From Desmonostoc muscorum LEGE 12446 (GTDB lineage Bacteria; Cyanobacteriota; Cyanobacteriia; Cyanobacteriales; Nostocaceae), in the NCBI RefSeq assembly GCF_015207005.2, contig NZ_JADEXS020000001.1, positions 4,154,001 through 4,218,000 on the forward strand: a stretch of 64,000 bases of DNA. The letters run 5' to 3'. Shown here in pieces: positions 54,019 to 63,406 of the stretch. Every line of letters begins with the position of its first letter. Positions within the stretch are counted from its first letter, which is position 1. The notes beneath the pieces were generated by a model. That model saw only the letters and a program-made list of their open reading frames with translations, had not been told where the DNA came from and ran no database searches. Both the position numbers and the translations under genes were made by a program.

Positions 54019-55584
54019 TTGATTTTAGAACGCACGGGATTAGGGAAAACGCGGGAAGCAGCAGAGTTGGCAAAGCACCTCAATCAAGAAGGTTGGACGG
54101 TGCTTTACCTCAAATTAGGAGAATGGCTAGATATTCCGGCGGCTATGCCCAAGGAGATTGGCACAAACCGCAAATTGCTGTTTTTCTTTGACGATTTGAA
54201 TCAGAAAATGTATGCTAGCCGCTACGAAATCTCCCCAGAAGCCGAGAAAAGTCTGGCAGAACGGTTTCAAGTTCCTTTGCAAGAAAGGCTGTTGCAAGCT
54301 TTGAATAAGTATGAGGAGTTATGGGAACCGACAGAAATCCGCGTCATCGCCACCGCACGCAATGAAACACACTCCGAAGATCCTGGAAAACCCAGTCCTT
54401 GGGAAAAACTGCAATGGGATAAATATTCCAAGCTGTGGAACCGATTTCAAACCTATGAATTGTCGCAACCGGAAGATGATGCCATCATTGCGATGTTAGC
54501 AGAAACGGTTCCAGAAACAAACATCAAAGCTGAAACAGAGCAATATCCAGAACTAGCTAGGTGCAATGACAGCACTTTTAGAAATGTAGTCGAAAATCTC
54601 CACCGCCTGCAAAATGAAAGCTTGCCTTTGACTGTCAAAAATTACCGCCACACCCTAAAAGACACTTGGGAAAACCGTTACAAGAAAGCAGTAAAAAAGT
54701 ACCCTGCCAGCTGCTACATTTATGATGCCGTGGACTTGCTGCAACAATTCGAGATTCCACTTTATCGCTTCACAGTGGAGCCTACTGCACGGATGTTAGC
54801 GGCGAAGAATTTCTGGCAGCAGCTTTGGTATTATTGGCAAATACGCAGGGCTACCAATTATCTGATTTCAGCTGAGCGCATCCTAGAACCGCGTGATGGG
54901 CAAATTGAAGCTAAGCCAAAGCAGGTAGAAGCAGGGGAATACACATTGCCCTTCACTCGTTTAATATTGCAGCTAGCAGAGAAACACCAAGAAATTCCAA
55001 CTTCCCTGTTGAGTTTTAGCTGGAATTTAATCAACTCAAAACGCTATCAAGATGCGCTACGTTGCTTAAACAAAGCTCTCAGTTTTACACCTGATTCCTC
55101 TGACATCTGGTTTGCCAAAGGCAATGCGCTACATGATTTGAGAAGATTTGAAGAAGCGATCGCCTCTTTTAACCAAGCCACCAAAATCAAACCCGACTAT
55201 CACCAAGCTTGGAACAACCGGGGCAATGCACTAGATGATTTGGGAAGATTAGAAGAAGCGATCGCCTCTTATGACCAAGCCACCAAAATCAAACCCGACT
55301 ATCACGAAGCTTGGAACAACCGGGGCATTGCGCTATTTAATTTGGGAAGATTAGAAGAAGCGATCGCCTCTTATAACCAAGCCACCAAAATCAAACCCGA
55401 CTATCACCAAGCTTGGTACAACAAAGCTTGCTCTTATGGTTTACAAGGGAATATCGATTTGGCAATAGAAAATTTGCAACAAGCTATCAACCTAAATCCT
55501 GAATGGCGAGAGATAGCAAAAACTGATACTGATTTTGACAAGATTCGAGAAGATAGGCGGTTTCAAGATTTGATTAGTCATTAG
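54019..55584 (+). pseudogene. 5'-truncated NTPase-TPR gene
   Basis: A frame of 521 residues from a TTG at 54019. It begins in the middle of a P-loop (LERTGLGKTREAAELA, Walker A with no preceding strand), followed by LLFFFDDLNQK as Walker B, a helical region and TPR units such as AIASYNQATKIKPDYHQAW repeated three times near residues 380-460. Typical NTPase-TPR proteins have many residues before Walker A. Here the DNA immediately upstream belongs to a dispersed repeat (53744-54018), so the true start has been removed. It may still be translated from TTG, but nucleotide binding is doubtful. Confidence 0.65.
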
Positions 55585-55703
55585 TCATTAGTCATTAGTC
55601 ATTAGTCATTAGTCATTAGGCATTAGTTATCTCTTCCCCTGCTTCCCCTGCTCCCCCTGCTCCCCCTGCTCCCCCTGCTCCCTCATCCCCCTCATCCCCA
55701 CAC
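55585..55703. repeat. Short tandem repeats
   Basis: ATTAGTCATTAGTC units run into CTGCTCCCC units between the truncated NTPase gene and the SnoaL-like gene. Confidence 0.75.
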
Positions 55704-56087
55704 TCACCGCAAAATCGGACTCCCATGATGATGAACTAAATACCACTTACCACCGAGAAACTGAAATACATTTGTAGCTGTTGATTGTGCTTCAAGTCTT
55801 CTGTCATTTACGACTTGAAACACATTTTCTATCAGCACAACATAAGCGATATTATCAGTTAATTCTGTAGCAATTACATCTGTGTTTATTTCAATATAAG
55901 CAGTGTTTTTAAATATCTGCTCCCAAGAGGTGCGAATTTCTTTCCAACCTCGTAGCACTCTACTGCCAGGATGAATACAAAAACTACCAGTTCCTTGTGA
56001 CCATATTGCACTCATCGCCTCAATATCTTTTCTTTCAAAAGCTCGATAAAAAGCTCCATTAGCGGCTATAACTTCATCGTTGGTCAT
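55704..56087 (-). CDS. SnoaL-like/NTF2-fold protein
   Basis: A 127-residue protein of the NTF2-like fold: MTNDEVIAANGAFYRAFERK, DIEAMSAIWSQ, and then VLRGWKEIRTSWEQIF and WYLVHHHGSPIL. This is the SnoaL/DUF4440-type pattern, a cone-shaped barrel with a pocket that may bind a small hydrophobic molecule or catalyse an isomerisation. It lacks a signal peptide. The function is not known; it is flanked by tandem repeats on both sides, so no operon is visible. Confidence 0.8.
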   Translation of the reverse strand: MTNDEVIAANGAFYRAFERKDIEAMSAIWSQGTGSFCIHPGSRVLRGWKEIRTSWEQIFKNTAYIEINTDVIATELTDNIAYVVLIENVFQVVNDRRLEAQSTATNVFQFLGGKWYLVHHHGSPILR

Positions 56088-56349
56088 GGGGAGTTAAATA
56101 GTTAGGAGTTAGGAGTTGAGAGTTAGGAGTTACTAAATTATAACTCTCAAGTTGCAATTAATTAGTTGATTTATCAAGTATCATTACGGCTTTAGCCTAA
56201 CGCACCGTGTTATTTAGCAGTGCCTTATGCGATCGTGTCATGTTTTTTATGGCCAATCATCTCTAAATATGTACATAACACATCTGACAAGGATTTTAAC
56301 GAACAGAATTCAGGAGTCAGGAGCCAGAATTCAGAATTGAATTCTGTGC

Positions 56350-56440
56350 GAGTGGCGGATGAATAAACGGGTTTAAGTCCCCCACTAAATCGGAGATTTA
56401 GTGGTGCAATAATCGAGTGGTGGGTCTGAATCCTCCACTC
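56350..56440. repeat. Structured 91-base element between repeat arrays
   Basis: GAGTGGCGGAT at the left and ATCCTCCACTC at the right are inverted (10 of 11). Inside is a perfect hairpin, CCACTAAATC with GATTTAGTGG (56382-56404). GAATTCAGGAGTCAG-type and CTGACTCCTGAATTC-type short repeats lie on the two sides. It looks like an end or a small RNA-like fold of a mobile element; no gene is seen. The rest of 56088-56524 holds AACTCCTAACTCCTA tandem repeats. Confidence 0.55.
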
Positions 56441-56524
56441 ATTAATTCTGACTCCTGAATTCTGACTTCTGAATTCTTCTTCAATTTTATTAACTCCTAA
56501 CTCCTAACTCCTAACTCCTAACTC

Positions 56525-58414
56525 CTAACTCTTTTTAACTGTACTAATAGTTTGTAATAATTGGTTAGCTGTATAAGGTTTAGACAAAAAGGCTTTGATA
56601 CCTATGTCATAAGCTGCATCAACTTTATCTGCTGAGCTCAGTCCACTGACGGCAATAATTTTGACATCTGGGTTAATTTTTCGCAGGGTACGTATGGTAG
56701 TTAGCCCATCCATAAATGGCATGAGCATATCAGTTAATACAAGAGATATTTCATCTCGGTGTTCTGCATATAAGGCTATAGCTTCAATGCCATCACTGGC
56801 TGTAATTGCTTTATAATTATGACTTTCTAAAGATGTTTTTGTCACATCTCGAATGGCTGCTTCATCATCTACAACTAAAATTAATTCTCCTTGACCTGGA
56901 GGTAGTTCTTGGTGTTGTTCTTCTATGGTTTCCACTGCATCTTGTGCTGGTAAATATACCTTAAATTGGCTGCCTTTTCCGGCTTCACTGTATACGTTGA
57001 TAAAACCACCGTGGCTTTTAATGATGCCAAGTACTGTAGACAGACCAAGGCCAGTTCCTTTGCCAACTTCTTTCGTAGTAAAAAATGGCTCAAATATCCG
57101 ATCTAATATTTCTGGTTGAATACCAATTCCCCCATCAGCAACGGTAATGACGATGTGATGACCAACTTTAGCATCAATATGCATCTTGGTAAAATTCTCA
57201 TCAATAAAAAGATTCTCGCCAGAAATTTTTAAAGTTCCACCATTTGGCATCGCATCACGAGCATTGACACATAGATTCATCAGTACTTGATGCAGTTGGG
57301 TGGCATCGCCGCATACAGTCCAAAGATTTTGGGGAATTTGGGTAAAAACTTCTATGGATTTGGGAAAAGTTTCTTTAATAATTTGTTGAATTTCAATTAT
57401 TAAATGCTTTAATTGCAAGACGGTGCGATCGCCTTCCAGTCCACGAGTAAACGATAATACTTGCTTGACTAGGTTTGCCCCTCTTTTAGCGTTAGCAATC
57501 AATATGGGCAGCAGTCGCCGAGAACGCTCATCATTAACTTGTGCTTCTAACAGTTGAGCTGTCATCAAAATCGGCGCCAGAACGTTATTCAAATCGTGGG
57601 CGATACCACTGGCTAAGGTGCCAATGCTTTCCAATCGCTGGGCGCGGAGAAATTGGGCTTCTAGTTGTTTTTTTTGTGTGATGTCAGTGTTAACAACGAG
57701 AATAGTTTGTATTTTTTTACTAAATTCATGTACTAATGTCCAACGGCTTTCAACAATAATTTCTTTACCTGATTTTGTTTTTTGATGTAACTCTCCTTCC
57801 CAAGAACCATTTTTCATCAAAATACTGAGTGCTTCTTGAACTTGAAATGCCTGTTTTTCCTGCCAGAGAACTCGTGTCTTTTTATTGATAGCTTCTTCTT
57901 TTTTCCACCCGTACAGATGCTCAGCAGCTTTATTCCAAAATAAAATTTTATCGTCTAAATCACGCACAAAAATTGCATCGGTGGCAACATCCAGTAAAGC
58001 AGCTTGTTCACGAATTTTTTGTTCTGTTTGTTTCCGTTCAATGGCGTAGCGAATAGAACGCTCTAATAAAGGTGCCGTCAATTGGCTTTTTTCCAAATAA
58101 TCAGCGGCTCCGGCTTTCATGGCTTCTAGGTCTATTTCCCAGTCGCCCTGACCTGTGAGTAAAATTATCGGAGAACAACAGCCGTTGGCAATTGCTTCGC
58201 GCAATAGTTCTAGTCCGTTGTGCGGCCCCAAACGATAGTCTACAAGATAAATGTCATGTTGGTGTAGAGCGATCGCACTTCTGGCTGCTTCATAATTATC
58301 CACCCATTGCAGCTCGCAGTCTGCTACCTGGAATTCACTAAACCAATAACGAGTCAAAATATAATCATCTTCATCATCATCAACGAACAGAACTTTGATG
58401 GGGCTGTTGTCCAT
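56525..58414 (-). CDS. Hybrid histidine kinase (REC-PAS-HisKA-HATPase-REC)
   Basis: A protein of about 629 residues. An N-terminal receiver (VLFVDDDEDDY, and Asp in YLVDYRLGPHNG) is followed by a PAS domain, a HisKA domain with the phospho-His in SGIAHDLNNVLAPI, a HATPase with DGGIGIQPE and GTGLGLSTV, and a C-terminal receiver with Asp in VLTDMLMPFMDG. The ATG at 58414 (MDNSPIKVLFVDD) is preferred since the longer frame would start inside the neighbouring gene. It overlaps the response regulator gene by about 35 bases, so both are coupled in translation. It should pass phosphate from a PAS-sensed signal through both receivers. Confidence 0.9.
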   Translation of the reverse strand: MDNSPIKVLFVDDDEDDYILTRYWFSEFQVADCELQWVDNYEAARSAIALHQHDIYLVDYRLGPHNGLELLREAIANGCCSPIILLTGQGDWEIDLEAMKAGAADYLEKSQLTAPLLERSIRYAIERKQTEQKIREQAALLDVATDAIFVRDLDDKILFWNKAAEHLYGWKKEEAINKKTRVLWQEKQAFQVQEALSILMKNGSWEGELHQKTKSGKEIIVESRWTLVHEFSKKIQTILVVNTDITQKKQLEAQFLRAQRLESIGTLASGIAHDLNNVLAPILMTAQLLEAQVNDERSRRLLPILIANAKRGANLVKQVLSFTRGLEGDRTVLQLKHLIIEIQQIIKETFPKSIEVFTQIPQNLWTVCGDATQLHQVLMNLCVNARDAMPNGGTLKISGENLFIDENFTKMHIDAKVGHHIVITVADGGIGIQPEILDRIFEPFFTTKEVGKGTGLGLSTVLGIIKSHGGFINVYSEAGKGSQFKVYLPAQDAVETIEEQHQELPPGQGELILVVDDEAAIRDVTKTSLESHNYKAITASDGIEAIALYAEHRDEISLVLTDMLMPFMDGLTTIRTLRKINPDVKIIAVSGLSSADKVDAAYDIGIKAFLSKPYTANQLLQTISTVKKS

Positions 58415-58877
58415 GTTTGTCTCCCATTGCTTCTGCTGGCAGTTGCACAATTTCAAACCAGTATTTTCCTAGAGTCTTCATCACCTCAACTAATGAGGTA
58501 AAAGTCACTGGCTTAATGATGAAAGAGTTCGCACCCAAATCGTAGGTATTATATATATCTTCTTGGGCACTTGATGTTGACAGCATGACAACAGGAATTC
58601 GCCGCAGTTGTGGGTCAGTTTTGATTTCTTTGAGCGCCTCAAGACCGCCTTTTTTCGGCATATTCAAATCTAACAAAATCAACCCTGGATGCGGTTTCCT
58701 GGTGTTGTCAGCATATCGACCACGGTGGTATAAATAATCCATCAACTCTTCACCATTACCAACGATGTATAGTTCAATTGGCAATTGACTTTCTGCCAAG
58801 GCCTCACGAACTAACACGCCGTCGTCTTCATCATCATCAGCCATTAAAATTGTGACGTTTGTTTCTCGACCCTTCAC
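58380..58877 (-). CDS. Single-domain response regulator, Rcp1-like
   Basis: A receiver protein of about 165 residues resembling the Rcp1 type that works with phytochrome kinases. The acidic pocket is ADDDEDDG near residue 14, the phosphate Asp lies in LILLDLNMPKKGG, and VMLSTSSAQEDI and FIIKPVTF complete the domain. The GTG at 58877 has AAGGAG nine bases upstream and is the best start; longer starts give unrelated residues. Its 3' end overlaps the kinase gene by about 35 bases. It lies in the same transcript as the kinase at 56525 and may be its output or a feedback element. Confidence 0.87.
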   Translation of the reverse strand: MKGRETNVTILMADDDEDDGVLVREALAESQLPIELYIVGNGEELMDYLYHRGRYADNTRKPHPGLILLDLNMPKKGGLEALKEIKTDPQLRRIPVVMLSTSSAQEDIYNTYDLGANSFIIKPVTFTSLVEVMKTLGKYWFEIVQLPAEAMGDKHGQQPHQSSVR

Positions 58878-59204
58878 TATGCATCGTCTCCTTTGCATTG
58901 GTTTATTAGTATGAATCAAGTGAATAACTTGGGATAGATGGCGACTTGCACATTGACAAAAATAATCAAATATGCAATTCATATATTGAGCTATGAAAGC
59001 TTTATTTTTTCACTATAAGCAAGAGGTATCTAACAACAAACTGTATGTTGTAGTAGTGGTCTCAAGCTGGAAATAATCGAATCTTATTAAGAGTTAACAT
59101 TATGGACGATTTGTACAATAAATAAGTCCTAAAAATTAGAGGGCACAATTGTACAATTAAGCTAATTTTTTGGTCTATTCTTAATCCCTCTCCAGGAAGA
59201 AAAA

Positions 59205-62200
59205 TTAAGGATGGGAATTAACTGATAATGTGACAAAAAACTTTGATCCTTGCCCTGGTTGACTTTGGGCTGCGATCGTTCCATGATGACGCTCGGTAAT
59301 TTTTCGGCAGATAGCTAAACCTATGCCAGTTCCGTTGTATTCAGTATTACTATGCAAGCGTTGAAAAACATTAAAAATCCGATCGAGATATTTTTCTTCA
59401 AAACCAATGCCGTTATCCTCTACAACGATTTGACAAATGTGAGAATCATTAGATATGTTATTTGCTTGATTGTTTAAAATATTACCATAAATTTTGATCG
59501 CAGGTGGTACTTGTGGGCGGTGGAATTTCAGGGCATTACCGATGAGATTTTGTAGTAATTGCCGCATCTGTAGAGGATCGGCTTTAATGGTGGGTAACTC
59601 CCCGATTTCGATACTTGCCCCAGTTTGCTGGACATACACTTCTAAATCAGACAATACCTCTTGGGCAATGTTGGCGAGATTTACTGTTACAAAAGGCTGG
59701 GCCCTGGTAGTAACTCGTGAAAGTGTCAGCAAGTCTTCAACCAATGTCTGCATTCTGGTGGCGGCATTCTGCATTCGTTCTAAGTAATCACGTCCCTGTT
59801 CGGTTAATGCGTCACCGCAGGTAGCTTTGAGGCGATCGCCAAAGGTTTTAATCTTACGCAGTGGCTCTTGCAAATCATGGGAGGCGACAAATGCAAATTC
59901 TTGCAATTCTTTATTGGAACGGGCGAGTTCTTGCCGCTGGCGAGTTTCTTGTTCTAGAATTTGGCTTTGAGCTAAAGCAATGCCTATTTGATCTGCCAGC
60001 TGTTGCAAAAGTTCAATTTCCCAGCTCGTCCACTCACGGGGATGGGCACACTGATGAGCAATTAACAGCCCCCAGAGTTGATTTTTCAGGAAAATCGGGA
60101 CTACAAGGTTGGCTTTGATGGCAAATCGTTGCAGGAATTCAAAGTGGCAAGGTTGGATATCAGCTTCCCTGGTGTCCCTAATGGAACTAATTCGCCCTTG
60201 CCGGTAACGCTCGATGTAATCGTCACGAAAGCAAAAATCAGTAATTTGTTGTCCCATAACAACAGGTAAACCCGGAACTACTGCTTCTTGAAGCGCGATA
60301 AAAGAGCCATTTGGCTCTAGGCGCAAGATTAATACACGGTCGGCAAGCAGTAGCTTTTGCACCTCTACGACGCTGGTTTGCAGAATTTCATCGATTTGTA
60401 AAGATTGACGAATTTTCAGGGCGATATTAGCGAAGAGGCGCGATCGCATATTTTGGCGTTGTAATTCTGCTTGGGCGCGGTTGCGTTCCTGTAGCGCGGC
60501 TTGCTTTTCGCTAATATCCATCATTGCGCCGATCATTCGCACTGGCTTACCTGTGTGGTCATCGATAATATAACCGCGATCGAAAACGTAGGCATAAGAA
60601 CCGTTGCCGCGGCGAAAGCGGTATTCATTTGACCAGAATTTTTCACCGCTATTTATAAGTGCAACCGTTTCCGAGCCGATTCTCTGCCTGTCGTCTGGAT
60701 GTATTTGTTCATACCACCAATTAACGTCAAATCTTATTTGCTCTATGGAGTAACCAAGGAGTGTCTGTACAGCTTGATTCCACCACACCTCATCAGTCTG
60801 CAAATCCCAGTCCCATAAAATATCATTACTAGCACGCCCAACTATCTGGAAACGTTCTTCGCTCTGACGCAATTGTTCTTCTGCTAATTTACGTTCAGTG
60901 ATGTCAGTATGACAACTTGTCATCCGCACTACATCACCATTTTCGTCCCAGACTGCCTGACCGCGATTCAAAACCCATTTGTAAGTGCCATCTTTACACC
61001 GAATTCGATGTTCGCTGATGAAAAACGGGGTAATTTTGGCAAAGTGATCGGCGATCGCTTTTCTGACAAATCCCATATCATCTGGATGGACTCGTGTTGC
61101 CCATTCATCTAAATCATGGGAAATTTCATCTTCTTCGTAACCAAGCATTTCCTTCCAGCGAGTTGAAAAAAATACTTGATTATTTTGAACGTTCCAGTCC
61201 CAAATACCATCATTATTACCCCGCAGCACTAACTGACAACGTTCTTCGCTTTCTTTGAGTGCGTTTTCCACCCGTTGACGCTCAATAGCAGTAGCTAAAA
61301 CATTAGCAATAGATTGGAGAAAATAAATTTCATCTTTAGTAAAGGTCTGGTGTCTGGTTGTGTGTGCCCCTAAAACACCAAAAGGACGCTCTTTGCCATG
61401 AATCACTACACTAATCCCGCTCACGACTTGATGGTCATGCAGCAGCGGTGGCCCATTGAATCGGGTTTCGGTTCGCAGGTCATCGACAATCACCGGGCTG
61501 CTAGAAAGCAGGGTATAGCCAGCTTGTGAGTTCATCAGAGCGTTGACGGTAGCGTTTCCCACCAAGCCAGGCTGCCAACCTACTCCAGCCCGTAGCAGTA
61601 ATGCATTACCATTTGGCAGTAGTTCTAAAACTTTACAATAGTCAACTTTTAGGCATTGGGCGACGATGTTGACGCATAAATTCATCAGTGTAGTCAAGTC
61701 TGTACCAGCTAGGGCTATTTGACTGAGTTCTGCCACCATCGCCTGCTGATTAGCATGAACTTCTAGCATTTCCTCTGTTTGCTTGCGCTTGGTGATGTCT
61801 ATGTCTATCGCAGACATTCCCACAGCCACAGAGGACGCATCCCGGCAGACAACTCCTTTGCTTCCTAAATAGCGAATGCTAGCATCAGGCAAAGTGACTC
61901 GAAATTCGATGTCATATTCTACCCCATCCCTAATAGCCTGCTGATGCGATCGCCTGACTAAATCCCGGTCTTGGGGATGAACGCGGTTGAGAAAAGCATC
62001 ATAGGTGTCGTTAAAAGTGCCTTTTTCCCAGCCAAAAAGTGCTTCTAGGTTACCTGAGTAAGTAATTTTGTTAGTCAGAATATCCCAGTTCCAAATGCTC
62101 ATGCCAGCAGACTCTAATGCTATCTTCAGCTGTGCTTCCCGCAGTTGTGCCTGGGCAGTTTGTTGTTGTAATTCCTGCTTAGTACGATGAGCTTCCAGAA

Positions 62201-62555
62201 GACGGCGCAATCTTTGACGTAGTACCGTCCATTGAATCGGCTTAGTAATCAGATCGGTTGCACCCACAGCAAAAGCTTTTTCCACAGATGCCCGATCGTC
62301 AAAAGCGGTAATCATTAACACTGGTGTGTCTTTGCCATCAGGAAGTGCTTGCAGTTGGGCACAGCAGTCAAATCCATCCATCTGTGGCATCATCACATCC
62401 AACAGTACTATATCTGGGTGTAGGCGAGTACAGGTAGCGATCGCCTCTAAACCGTTACTCGCTTCTACCACCTGATACCCTGCTTCTTTCAATAGCTCAC
62501 ACAGATACATTCGCATTAAATGGTCGTCGTCTACAACCAGAATCAGGTTAGTCAT
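59205..62555 (-). CDS. Large hybrid sensor kinase (REC-PAS-GAF-PAS-PAS-GAF-HisKA-HATPase)
   Basis: A 1116-residue cytosolic kinase. Domains in order: a receiver (LILVVDDDHLMRM, with Asp in VLLDVMMPQMDG) at residues 1-125, PAS about 145-265, GAF about 285-430, PAS about 435-560, PAS about 565-690, GAF about 705-870 and HisKA with the phospho-His in FAFVASHDLQEPLRKI near residue 890. A HATPase follows with VEDNGIGFEEKYLDRI and GTGIGLAICRKI. There is no conserved Cys for a bilin in the second GAF that I could place with confidence. It starts 6.5 kb into a run of signalling genes but is about 220 bases from the response regulator, so it may be a separate transcript. Confidence 0.9.
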   Translation of the reverse strand: MTNLILVVDDDHLMRMYLCELLKEAGYQVVEASNGLEAIATCTRLHPDIVLLDVMMPQMDGFDCCAQLQALPDGKDTPVLMITAFDDRASVEKAFAVGATDLITKPIQWTVLRQRLRRLLEAHRTKQELQQQTAQAQLREAQLKIALESAGMSIWNWDILTNKITYSGNLEALFGWEKGTFNDTYDAFLNRVHPQDRDLVRRSHQQAIRDGVEYDIEFRVTLPDASIRYLGSKGVVCRDASSVAVGMSAIDIDITKRKQTEEMLEVHANQQAMVAELSQIALAGTDLTTLMNLCVNIVAQCLKVDYCKVLELLPNGNALLLRAGVGWQPGLVGNATVNALMNSQAGYTLLSSSPVIVDDLRTETRFNGPPLLHDHQVVSGISVVIHGKERPFGVLGAHTTRHQTFTKDEIYFLQSIANVLATAIERQRVENALKESEERCQLVLRGNNDGIWDWNVQNNQVFFSTRWKEMLGYEEDEISHDLDEWATRVHPDDMGFVRKAIADHFAKITPFFISEHRIRCKDGTYKWVLNRGQAVWDENGDVVRMTSCHTDITERKLAEEQLRQSEERFQIVGRASNDILWDWDLQTDEVWWNQAVQTLLGYSIEQIRFDVNWWYEQIHPDDRQRIGSETVALINSGEKFWSNEYRFRRGNGSYAYVFDRGYIIDDHTGKPVRMIGAMMDISEKQAALQERNRAQAELQRQNMRSRLFANIALKIRQSLQIDEILQTSVVEVQKLLLADRVLILRLEPNGSFIALQEAVVPGLPVVMGQQITDFCFRDDYIERYRQGRISSIRDTREADIQPCHFEFLQRFAIKANLVVPIFLKNQLWGLLIAHQCAHPREWTSWEIELLQQLADQIGIALAQSQILEQETRQRQELARSNKELQEFAFVASHDLQEPLRKIKTFGDRLKATCGDALTEQGRDYLERMQNAATRMQTLVEDLLTLSRVTTRAQPFVTVNLANIAQEVLSDLEVYVQQTGASIEIGELPTIKADPLQMRQLLQNLIGNALKFHRPQVPPAIKIYGNILNNQANNISNDSHICQIVVEDNGIGFEEKYLDRIFNVFQRLHSNTEYNGTGIGLAICRKITERHHGTIAAQSQPGQGSKFFVTLSVNSHP

Positions 62556-63406
62556 TTGTCGTTTGTTCTTTGTGATTAAGCACCAATTTTTAGATGTTTG
62601 ATTTTGGATTGCAGAAAAATTTCCACCCCCAACTCTAAATAATCAGCTAATTCTGCCACAAGCCTCGTAGTAAGTGTCCAGTTTTGATTCCAACTCGCTC
62701 ACTATAGTTATGAGGTTGGAATCAGAATCAAAGGTACAGCAATCTTCAGCTTTGCACTTTTTTCTAGCGCTGTGTGTCTCGTAAAAAATCTGTCTTTATT
62801 TTCCATAACTAAAATCAGGAACTTGAGTGTGTGTTTTCAAATTACTCATGAAAATTTTGATACATACATATTTCCCGTAGGGTAGCACCGCTGTGCTACC
62901 CTACTTTGAAAACACACCCTAAACTTCATTGTACTGAGTGCAATTATTAATTTTCTTATTCACCACTCTCCCCCTCAAAAGTCCTTTGTGGATTAGGGTT
63001 TTGGGCTAGCCGGAAAATAATGTCATGATTCTCTGATATTTTTGGTTCCTGCACAAGATGTTCCAGGTTTAAATATCAGGAAATCATGACAATACGATCC
63101 CACGAGGCCTGATAAATTCGTGAAATAGCCAAAAAATCTATTCAAACCCCTTGATCCCTACATATGCTTAGTGGTTAATATTGACTTAACAAATACAACT
63201 CCTCCGATCCCAAAGAAATGCTAATTTTTGCATAACTAAAGGAATTGATAGGAAATGAATTCAATTTAAAAAAGACTAAAAAACTTAAAAACTGGGCAAA
63301 ACCAGGAGTCAGGAATAAGAAATTCATCTGGAGTGGATGACATTTAATATCGCATTCTTTAACCAGGGGAAATCATTTACCGCTTAAACTACTGGAGGCC
63401 AAATTA
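62556..63406. repeat. Long gap with palindrome
   Basis: The palindrome GTAGGGTAGCACCG, nearly inverse to CTGTGCTACCCTAC (62877-62904), is the one feature. The rest is AT-rich with no gene that I can support. It must hold the promoter of the DUF4912 gene. Confidence 0.5.
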
